From positions 1-8,152 of the forward strand of contig DMDI01000181.1 of assembly GCA_003445555.1 (NCBI GenBank): DNA of 8,152 nt. Direction: 5' to 3'. This document shows positions 1 to 5,372 of this stretch, in pieces. The DNA is from Desulfotomaculum sp. Its GTDB lineage: Bacteria > Bacillota > Desulfotomaculia > Desulfotomaculales > Nap2-2B. How positions within the stretch are numbered: the stretch's first letter is position 1; each line of letters begins with the position of its first letter. A program made the position numbers and the translations under genes. The notes beneath the pieces were generated by a model. That model was not told the origin of the DNA. It made no database searches and saw only the letters and a program-made list of their open reading frames with translations.

Positions 1-492
1 TAAGGCTTGGGCTGATTCTTCGTCACGTACGGTTATTAAGTCAACTTGATTTACCACGCGGCGCACCAAGTAACGCCCGGTTATACTTTGCACCGGACCT
101 ATCCCTTGGGCGTAAAAAAACACCGGTTTTTTTAAATACTTGGCCAACCGGATTACCCCCAGGTAATAAAGCAGGCTTTTTAAACCTGTTACGTCCTGCA
201 GGAGGCTGCCCCCCCCGCTAACTAAAAGGTCACTGCCGGAAATAGCCTGCTTTATTTCTTTAAGTCGCCAGCGATTAGCCGCTTCTACCTGGTATAAACT
301 TTTTGTCTTGACGGGATTAGAGGAAAGTACAACAAACTCCCCTTGGGGGAAGAACTTTCGCCATAACGTTAACATACTGTAAATAATGGCTTCGTCCCCT
401 AGATTATCAAAACCAAAATAGCCGGAAATAACCGCCTTAAAAGAAGGAGTTTCTTTCTTCGGTAAAATACTTTTGCCCCCATTGCCGTACAA
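1..492 (-). CDS. csaB: CsaB polysaccharide pyruvyltransferase, N-terminal part (runs off window)
   Basis: CsaB transfers pyruvate from phosphoenolpyruvate to sugars of the secondary cell-wall polymer, making the ketal ligand for SLH-domain S-layer proteins. About 164 codons are visible and the C-terminus lies beyond position 1. My translation shows family signatures in order: AVISGYFGFDNLGDEAIIYS, then VVLSSNP, SGSDLLVSGGGSLLQDVTG, YYLGVIRLAKYLKKPVFFYA followed by QGIGP, and DLITVRDEES. The G-rich GGGSLLQD and QGIGP motifs are characteristic of the pyruvyl-transferase fold. The start is uncertain. Homologues usually begin just before the VISGY motif, but no ATG, GTG or TTG occurs there. The nearest canonical start is TTG at 490-492, with no clear Shine-Dalgarno. 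It adds 18 residues and overlaps the DUF5693 gene by 56 bp. An ATT at 466-468 is another possibility. Family identity is very likely; the 5' end is not settled. Confidence 0.88.
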   Translation of the reverse strand, partial: MYGNGGKSILPKKETPSFKAVISGYFGFDNLGDEAIIYSMLTLWRKFFPQGEFVVLSSNPVKTKSLYQVEAANRWRLKEIKQAISGSDLLVSGGGSLLQDVTGLKSLLYYLGVIRLAKYLKKPVFFYAQGIGPVQSITGRYLVRRVVNQVDLITVRDEESAQAL

Positions 493-2467
493 AATAGAAA
501 ATGAAAATTAAGCCAAGCCCGCTTAAAATTCCAAGCCATAAACCGTTAAATGAGCGCTGCAGGGAAATTAATAAGGGAGTATGAATATGAGCATAGGTAT
601 TAACTAAAGATATCTGACCAATAGCTCCCAGTAAAAGAAGGGGTAAAAAGCGGTGGTCACGGTAACCCGTGTAAAAAAGCAGCAAGAGTAAGGGGTACCC
701 CAGTAAAAATTCTTTAGTGCGGGGCCGCACACCCAAAACCAAATCAAGCAAAGCCCTTGTTTTTAGCTCCAGGGAAGAAGTAATTAGAACCGCTTCGTTA
801 CCGGTGCGTAAAATATATATGATGCCCAGGCTCAACAAAATTAAGCCAATTATCGCCCATTTTACCGGTAAAGCCGCGTCAAAAAATTTTTTCAGGCGTA
901 AACCACCGGGCACTGAAGAAGGAATAAAGCAAAAGTAAAAAACTATGGTTAAAATAAGCAAGGGTAAAATGTGAGCGGCCTTCACCCCTGAAAACACATC
1001 CAGTTTAAGCATGTACCCGGTATCAGCCAGTAAACCTACGGTTAAAATAGCCCCAGGTAAAGACATAAGGGAGGTCCGGATTAACCGCCAAACACCTTCC
1101 AGGGGAGAAACTCCCTGGGAAGGAACATTTTGAGCCAAAGATAAAACCGGAAAAATAATTACGGCGGCTAAAGCCATGGCTTTCCGTCCAAAGTTTAAAT
1201 TAAAGTAGAGCAAAAAAAGCCAGCCCAATACGGTTAAAACTCCCAGAATTAACCCGGCCCGGCGAGGTAATTTTATTTTTTCCCAGAGCAACAAGCCGCC
1301 GGCTATTACTCCCAATCCCATTAAAAATAATAGCCATCTGACTACCGGCAGGGACGAAAACATACTGGCCTGTCCCAACCTCAATTTTTCATTTTCCAGG
1401 GCTTGTTTTATGCCGGCATAGAAGTTAAGGTTGGCGGTTAAAATTCGGTCCCCCGCTCCGCCATTATCAGGCCGCAAAAAGGGACGCACCAGTAAGAACC
1501 GGACGTTTCGCTCCGCAGCCGCCAGCACGTAGCGGTCTTTGGCTTGCGTAAAGTTATAATTAGGATTGGCCATTTCTTTTGGGGAAATGCTGTGCATCCT
1601 GACTACTTTTTTATCCAGGAGAATTCCTAGCTTAGCTAACCCCTTTTGAGGAAAAAACTCAATCTGGCCGACCGGTACATCCAGCTCAGTTATTAAAGCA
1701 GCCAAACTTTTAATATAGGCCGGATAGGCCGGTAAAATTTCATCGTTGAAAAACAAGGCCGATAAATGGGGTATTTTTTTCAAGGGGGTAAAAACTGCCC
1801 TTAAGCCTTCTGGGGTGGCATCGGGCCAGTTCTTTAACTGAATAGCGGTCAACAAACCAGCCTGGGCAATTTCTTGAAGGGCCGTTTGGGAAAAACCTAA
1901 GCCCATCCCTCTTAAGGTGGCAAAACTGGCCGGGGTATAAACGGCTGAATAACCGTCTTTTAAAAAAAAGGTTCGGGCGACTTTTGTTTTAGCTTTTAGT
2001 TGCCCGGCCAGTTGAAGCAAAGTATCTTCCCGGTGAGTAATAAAATAAACCCCACTATTATAAGGGGATACAGCCGCTAGTTCCCTTAACCAGGGAGCAC
2101 ATGGGCCTTCTTGTTCTATTATTTGTTGCAACCCTTGGGCGGTTAAAAAAGCAAATTCTGCCGTTATAAATGGAGTGGAACTATCTATTTCCATAATTTC
2201 GGCGTTGGCTTTCCGTTCCTCTAAAGTGGCTTCTTTTAAAAAAACAGTGGTCAAGCCATTTTGTTTAAATAACTGCATAACCTGGGCCGGTTTTTTTCCC
2301 GTAAGCTCCGCCAGCGTTTTTATGTCTTCGTATAGCATGGCCACTTCAATCTGACGGCATTTAATTTCCCGCAAGTAACGCTGTCCACCGGCGTAAAGCC
2401 CGGCCGCCAGACTTAAGACTAAAATAAAGATTAAAACCAGGACATATCTTCGTTGAGGCATAATCAT
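437..2467 (-). CDS. DUF5693 family polytopic membrane protein
   Basis: This 676-residue protein is uncharacterised; I recognise it as the DUF5693 family, often found beside csaB in Firmicutes. It has one N-terminal membrane segment (about 7-26), then a soluble, presumably extracytoplasmic region (about 30-370). Alternating strand and helix in that region, with conserved-looking FFNDE (239-243), IEFFPQKG (269-276), VVRMHSISPKE (288-298) and VRFLLVRPF (322-330), suggests a TIM-barrel-like fold; that is inference. From about 374 to 660 there are roughly eight or nine hydrophobic helices, with RPRTKEFLLGYPLL (581-594) and NTYAHIHTPLL (623-633) near the end. The start ATG overlaps the LCP stop as ATGA, implying translational coupling and one transcript. 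A second in-frame ATG (M3, 2459-2461) is an alternative start. Context suggests a role in making or exporting a cell-wall polymer, but no reaction can be assigned. Confidence 0.85.
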   Translation of the reverse strand: MIMPQRRYVLVLIFILVLSLAAGLYAGGQRYLREIKCRQIEVAMLYEDIKTLAELTGKKPAQVMQLFKQNGLTTVFLKEATLEERKANAEIMEIDSSTPFITAEFAFLTAQGLQQIIEQEGPCAPWLRELAAVSPYNSGVYFITHREDTLLQLAGQLKAKTKVARTFFLKDGYSAVYTPASFATLRGMGLGFSQTALQEIAQAGLLTAIQLKNWPDATPEGLRAVFTPLKKIPHLSALFFNDEILPAYPAYIKSLAALITELDVPVGQIEFFPQKGLAKLGILLDKKVVRMHSISPKEMANPNYNFTQAKDRYVLAAAERNVRFLLVRPFLRPDNGGAGDRILTANLNFYAGIKQALENEKLRLGQASMFSSLPVVRWLLFLMGLGVIAGGLLLWEKIKLPRRAGLILGVLTVLGWLFLLYFNLNFGRKAMALAAVIIFPVLSLAQNVPSQGVSPLEGVWRLIRTSLMSLPGAILTVGLLADTGYMLKLDVFSGVKAAHILPLLILTIVFYFCFIPSSVPGGLRLKKFFDAALPVKWAIIGLILLSLGIIYILRTGNEAVLITSSLELKTRALLDLVLGVRPRTKEFLLGYPLLLLLFYTGYRDHRFLPLLLLGAIGQISLVNTYAHIHTPLLISLQRSFNGLWLGILSGLGLIFIFYFVRQWGQKYFTEERNSFF

Positions 2468-3645
2468 TGAGGAACTACCGGGATAAATTTTATACTGCTG
2501 TCCTCAACGTTATTTTCCGGATACACGCTGCCTACGGTGCTATTTGTACTGTCTTTTTCTTCTGCCCTCTTATTAGCAGCCTCATATGTTTCTTTTTGTA
2601 CGGGCGTATTGCTATACGCCCCTCCGTTTTTTGGGCCGGCTGGTACTTGAAAGCCAAGAGTCTGTTTTGACTGAGGTAAAGGTAAGGTCACGGCCTGTTT
2701 ATTACCAGGGTAAACTTTATCATTTATTATCGGCCCCTGCACCACGTTAACTATTTTTCCTTCCTTAAACAAAGTTCTGGCTACCTCACGGGCTTTTTGC
2801 GGCTCTACCAACCAGTAGCTTCCGCCGTTTATATTGCCAAACTGCCCGGGTAAAGTCTGAGTGACAATCTCGGCTTGCTCAAAGTTCCTTACGGCCTCGG
2901 CCAGCTTAACCATTTGCAAAAGACTAAGATTAGTTTTAAGGCTTTTGTTTATTTCAGGCACCAGTCTAGGCAGTTTAAGCACCGTTGACGGTTGCATTAT
3001 TTCATGGGCCAAGGCTTTTAAAAAATTTAACTGCCGCTGCGTGCGGGAAATATCCCCCAATGCATCACCCCGGTAACGCACGTACTGCAAGGCTTTACGC
3101 CCGTCCAGGCGTTGTTCCCCAGGATAAAGGTTAATTGCGTACGCGGGGCCATCGGTGCTGTCATAATGACGCATTCGTTTTTCTACATTTATGGTAACGC
3201 CCCCTAAAATATCTACTATCTTTTCAAAACCTTGCCAGTCTGTCAGCACATAATATTTTACCGGTATCCCAATGAGTTCCGAAACCACTTCGGCCGTTTT
3301 TTCCGGTCCATCGTAAAAACTGGCCGCGTTTATTTTATCTAGCCCATGACCAGGAATATGCACCCTGGTATCCCGCGGAATGGAAAGCAAGGCTACTTGC
3401 TTTTGGCCGCTTTGAGCCGTTAAGCTGCCTTTCCCGCTTACTATATCAGCTACAATAATGCTGTCGGTGCGGGCTATTTCTTCTCCGGGCCGGGCATCCG
3501 TACCCAGCAACAAAACTGGAAAAACCTTCTCTGGGGTACTGGCTTCACTAAAAATTCCTGGAACAGGTAACTTTGACCAGTGCATATACATATTGGCATA
3601 TAAATATAACCCGCCTAGAGCGAAAAGAAAAACCAGGCAAAACAA
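2464..3645 (-). CDS. LCP (LytR-CpsA-Psr) family cell-wall polymer ligase
   Basis: LCP enzymes transfer undecaprenyl-linked polymers such as teichoic acids or secondary polysaccharides onto peptidoglycan at the outer membrane face. The protein has an N-terminal membrane anchor (about 1-18 in this numbering) and an extracytoplasmic LCP domain (about 40-215). Landmarks are LLLGTDARPG with D50 and R52, ARTDSIIV with R59, LLSIPRDTRV with R91, DKINAA with K104, and ALQYVRYRGD with R190 and R192, followed by R201; these acidic and arginine residues are the usual pyrophosphate-binding set. A 260-300 segment (TLPGQFGNINGGSYW) follows, then a low-complexity hydrophilic tail (about 315-393). TTG at 3643-3645 is the only canonical start, but it has no Shine-Dalgarno and would begin inside the anchor. 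The frame stays open to 3696 and encodes a basic leader; ATC at 3688-3690 is the better-placed start. Residues 341-349 are encoded by a palindromic repeat. The gene heads the LCP-DUF5693-csaB set. Confidence 0.93.
   Translation of the reverse strand: MFCLVFLFALGGLYLYANMYMHWSKLPVPGIFSEASTPEKVFPVLLLGTDARPGEEIARTDSIIVADIVSGKGSLTAQSGQKQVALLSIPRDTRVHIPGHGLDKINAASFYDGPEKTAEVVSELIGIPVKYYVLTDWQGFEKIVDILGGVTINVEKRMRHYDSTDGPAYAINLYPGEQRLDGRKALQYVRYRGDALGDISRTQRQLNFLKALAHEIMQPSTVLKLPRLVPEINKSLKTNLSLLQMVKLAEAVRNFEQAEIVTQTLPGQFGNINGGSYWLVEPQKAREVARTLFKEGKIVNVVQGPIINDKVYPGNKQAVTLPLPQSKQTLGFQVPAGPKNGGAYSNTPVQKETYEAANKRAEEKDSTNSTVGSVYPENNVEDSSIKFIPVVPQ
2598..2625 (-). repeat. 28-bp palindromic repeat, copy A, inside the LCP coding sequence
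   Basis: The element has 8-bp arms GGGCGTAT and ATACGCCC around the 4-base loop TGCT (plus-strand reading), flanked by GTAC and CTCC. It matches copy B at 4337-4364 in 27 of 28 positions and has the same length and outer GGGCG/CGCCC design as copy C at 3753-3780. It lies in the LCP gene and is read in frame as GGAYSNTPV (residues 341-349) in the unstructured C-terminal tail. Similar short GC-rich palindromes are scattered in many bacterial genomes, usually between genes. Confidence 0.85.
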
Positions 3646-3687
3646 AAAAAAGGGTATTTTTCGTTTTAATCTCTTTTTTGGCTTTCC

Positions 3688-3708
3688 GATTTTAAGTCAC
3701 CCTTTCCT
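3688..3708 (-). promoter_or_regulatory. Probable true ribosome binding site and ATC start of the LCP gene
   Basis: On the minus strand AGGAAAGGG (3700-3708) precedes an in-frame ATC (3688-3690) by a normal Shine-Dalgarno spacing of roughly 7-9 bases. Translation from ATC would add 15 residues, (M)GKPKKRLKRKIPFFL, a basic cytoplasmic leader followed by the hydrophobic anchor, as expected for an LCP protein. The only other upstream codon of note is CTT at 3694-3696, directly after the in-frame TGA at 3697-3699. The downstream TTG at 3643-3645 follows CCCTTTTTT and has no ribosome binding site. A rare ATC start, or a base error or mutation from ATG, would explain the arrangement. Confidence 0.5.
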
Positions 3709-3752
3709 AAATCCTAACCGGTTTTAACTATCTTTACTTTCTTAACTTTCTT

Positions 3753-3780
3753 GTAGGGGCGTTAAATTTAACGCCCCTAC
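3753..3780. repeat. 28-bp perfect palindrome, copy C of the repeat family
   Basis: GTAGGGGCGTTAAA is followed at once by its exact reverse complement, giving a 14-bp perfect inverted repeat. It starts 8 bases beyond the stop codon of the 161-residue gene, in the gap before the LCP gene. The GTAGGGGCG...CGCCCCTAC outline matches the outer parts of copies A and B, so I group them as one family of small mobile palindromes with a variable centre. No U-rich tract follows on the minus strand, so it is not a standard intrinsic terminator, though the hairpin could stabilise or attenuate transcripts. Confidence 0.8.
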
Positions 3781-3788
3781 TACTTATT

Positions 3789-4274
3789 TTAACGGTGCAT
3801 TATGACCACCGTAGTTTGGGCCCGGATCCCGCGTCCGTCAGCCCGGGGAATAAGAATTAAATGATTGGGTGGCACCACCTTGCCCGCGGCAAGGTTAACT
3901 CCGCCGGTAAGGTCAGGAAGGCCGCTCCCTGTTGGGTCTAGGATTAAAGCCGTACCGGTGCGTAAAATAAGCTCCGTTCCTGCCCCTCCGGTAAAATCCT
4001 GCCCGGCCGAAATAGTTTTTATTTGCCACTGGGCACTGCCAGTACTAGTTTCACTTAAAATTTTTTTTACTGCCGTTCCAATGTTTTCCTGAAAATAATG
4101 CCCTACAAATTCTGTCACGTAGCTTTTAGTTACTAAAGGGTCAGCACTCGTGCCTGGCTCATCAGCGCCTTGCGCTAAAACCAGACCAACCCAGTAAAAA
4201 ACTACTAAACCTAACAAAATAAAAATTATAAGCCAAATTTTCTTTTTTTGAAAAAAACCTTGTTTCTTTTTCAT
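3789..4274 (-). CDS. Small membrane-anchored exported protein of unknown function
   Basis: I cannot assign a function to this 161-residue protein. It has a very basic N-terminus (MKKKQGFFQKKK), one hydrophobic segment (about 13-34), and an exported domain of about 125 residues. The segment reads as an uncleaved anchor or as a signal peptide cleaved near VLA-QG. The domain starts with DPLVTKSYV (45-53) and contains AGTELILRTG (98-107), a DPTGSGLPDLTGG stretch (113-125), and NHLILIPRADGRG (137-149). From memory, the pattern of AGTE(L/I)ILR, a DLTGG turn and NHLL-PR-DGRG recurs in small uncharacterised envelope proteins of Clostridia, so it is probably a real conserved family. The ATG has only a weak ribosome binding site (GG directly upstream, GAAAGG further away). 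It sits between repeat copies B and C and upstream of the LCP gene, so an envelope role is plausible. Confidence 0.75.
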   Translation of the reverse strand: MKKKQGFFQKKKIWLIIFILLGLVVFYWVGLVLAQGADEPGTSADPLVTKSYVTEFVGHYFQENIGTAVKKILSETSTGSAQWQIKTISAGQDFTGGAGTELILRTGTALILDPTGSGLPDLTGGVNLAAGKVVPPNHLILIPRADGRGIRAQTTVVIMHR

Positions 4275-4336
4275 CCTGATAATATTATTCTTATTTTCCT
4301 TTCTTTCTCGACTAAAAACTGTTTATAACTACTTCA

Positions 4337-4364
4337 GTACGGGCGTATTGCTATACGTCCCTCC
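4337..4364 (-). repeat. 28-bp palindromic repeat, copy B
   Basis: This copy differs from copy A by one base (T at 4358 where A has C at 2619), which puts a G-T mismatch into one arm of the hairpin. It lies in the 137-bp gap between the EFR1-type gene and the 161-residue gene, in the same orientation as copy A. Apart from the repeat, I see nothing convincing in this gap (4275-4411); only a weak 5-bp stem (AGCAG...CTGCT) lies just after the EFR1 stop. Confidence 0.82.
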
Positions 4365-4411
4365 TTATAATAAAGATTTTCGACACCAGCAGCTTATTTT
4401 CCTGCTTGAAA

Positions 4412-5248
4412 TTAATAAATATGTTTTTTTGCTCTTTGCAAAATATTTTCCATGAACGCACATTGTTTAGTCCAATCACACTCAATAGCTTGTTCAGGAC
4501 AATATAAATCGCATAAATAACATCTATCGCAATCCTTAACCCATTTCGGATATGGATCAAGTATTATTGCCTCGGCAGGACAGTTTTCAGCGCATTGGCC
4601 ACATTTAGAACATTTTTCTTTATTTAAGTGAAATTCCGGAAACCATTTTTCCATAAATGGCTCAGGCCTTCCCTTCCATCCTCCTTGCGCCCATTTGTTA
4701 TCTTTAGACCAAAAGTCTAATTTTTCGGGGGTTTTAGGGTTTAGAGCTTTAGAAATCAAACTTACGCCAAATTGCTTTGCCTCTTCTAATTCTTTTTGAT
4801 TTGGGTGTCCAAGACTGGAAGGAAGGGATGATTCCTTGAAATGACTATAACAACGGTGCTGATCGAGCCCTATCCACCGGTCATATCCATCTATTATTTT
4901 AAGGCCTTTTTTATCTAGAATTTTTTTTATTTTGTATAATGTGGCCCCAGGATTTCCTCCGCTGGTGCAAAATAAAAATCCTTTAGCCTGACTCAAATCC
5001 GGAAGCGATTCTAAAACCTCAATCAGATGATACGGAGGATGGAAATAACAAACGGGGGTGCCGAATCCAATCAATTGATATTCCCTAAAGTCAAGACCGC
5101 TTATTAAATTTAGATCCTGCGAAATCTTAGTAAAACTAAATAATTTACAAGAATTTCCTTCATATTTTAAACCTTGCGCAATTTTTTCAGCGATTTTTTT
5201 GGTACTCCCTTGTTGGGAGAAATAAAAAATAGCACTTTTTAAGGACAT
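4412..5248 (-). CDS. EFR1-type flavodoxin / two-[4Fe-4S] ferredoxin fusion protein
   Basis: This 278-residue cytoplasmic redox protein joins a flavodoxin-like domain (about 4-165) to a C-terminal bacterial ferredoxin domain (about 210-255). The FMN phosphate-loop equivalent is FSQQGSTKKIAEKIA (10-24); FGTPVCYFHPP (62-72) and FCTSGGNPGATL (93-104) match further flavin-contact loops. Two cluster motifs are complete: C213-x2-C216-x2-C219-x3-C223-P and C240-x2-C243-x2-C246-x3-C250-P. The layout matches the EFR1 family of anaerobes, thought to carry electrons between flavin and iron-sulfur centres; partner and substrate are unknown. The start is well set: AAGGAGAG lies 5 bases before the ATG. Base composition is visibly more AT-rich than in proA/proB and the LCP genes, with many AAA, AAT and TTT codons, suggesting separate acquisition. 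It has no obvious functional link to proline or envelope genes. Family confidence is high, physiological role low. Confidence 0.9.
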   Translation of the reverse strand: MSLKSAIFYFSQQGSTKKIAEKIAQGLKYEGNSCKLFSFTKISQDLNLISGLDFREYQLIGFGTPVCYFHPPYHLIEVLESLPDLSQAKGFLFCTSGGNPGATLYKIKKILDKKGLKIIDGYDRWIGLDQHRCYSHFKESSLPSSLGHPNQKELEEAKQFGVSLISKALNPKTPEKLDFWSKDNKWAQGGWKGRPEPFMEKWFPEFHLNKEKCSKCGQCAENCPAEAIILDPYPKWVKDCDRCYLCDLYCPEQAIECDWTKQCAFMENILQRAKKHIY

Positions 5249-5372
5249 AATTTCTCTCCTTTTTATATAAGAGGAACCTTAAGGCAGCAACGGGGCCAAG
5301 AACCTTATTTAAGGCTTCTATCCCCCAAATTCTTATTTCTATGTCATCTATTATTTTTCCTTTCTCCACCAT
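5187..5372 (-). pseudogene. Truncated antitoxin-like small ORF downstream of proA
   Basis: A 61-codon frame starts with an ATG that shares its A with the proA stop (TGATG), suggesting translational coupling. Residues 1-34, including IEIRIWGIEALNKVLGPVAA and ending LRFL, resemble the N-terminus of a family of small (about 65-75 residue) proteins with the pattern R-x-G-(I/M)-E-A-L-x-x-x-L-G-P-V-x-x-(I/L)-R-F-L. In members I recall, this continues with QQF-x-TG-x-GDYT-x-ER, and they are often next to toxin genes. Here the match stops at about position 5271. The frame then runs through the next gene's ribosome binding site and 5' coding sequence, giving an unrelated tail. I see no frame that restores the missing part, so this is probably a remnant cut by the event that joined it to the EFR1-type gene. 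The family assignment is from memory and needs a search; a functional shortened peptide is possible. Confidence 0.5.
5254..5261 (-). promoter_or_regulatory. Strong ribosome binding site of the EFR1-type gene
   Basis: AAGGAGAG on the minus strand lies 5 bases before the ATG at 5246-5248 and fixes that start. The site falls inside the degenerate reading frame upstream, which shows that the upstream ORF no longer encodes its family's normal C-terminus here. Confidence 0.75.

Noticed and set aside
799..815. 17-bp exact match with 3953-3969 (TACCGGTGCGTAAAATA)
   Set aside because: Both copies encode the same short run LRTG in the same frame, in the DUF5693 and 161-residue genes, with the same codons; it lacks palindromic structure and extends no further, so coincidence is likely.
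3753..3780. Palindrome C as an intrinsic terminator of the 161-residue gene
   Set aside because: No T-rich tract follows on the minus strand (CAAGAAAGTT), and similar palindromes occur elsewhere, including within a gene, so a repeat-family reading fits better.
4351..4560. 69-codon minus-strand frame overlapping the 3' end of the EFR1-type gene
   Set aside because: It lies in another frame over the well-supported ferredoxin domain, has no family resemblance and reads across repeat copy B.
5262..5290. TTGCTG-N17-TATAAA as a promoter for the EFR1-type gene
   Set aside because: The -35 is poor and the -10 abuts the ribosome binding site, so the transcript would start within or past the Shine-Dalgarno. 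Not supported.
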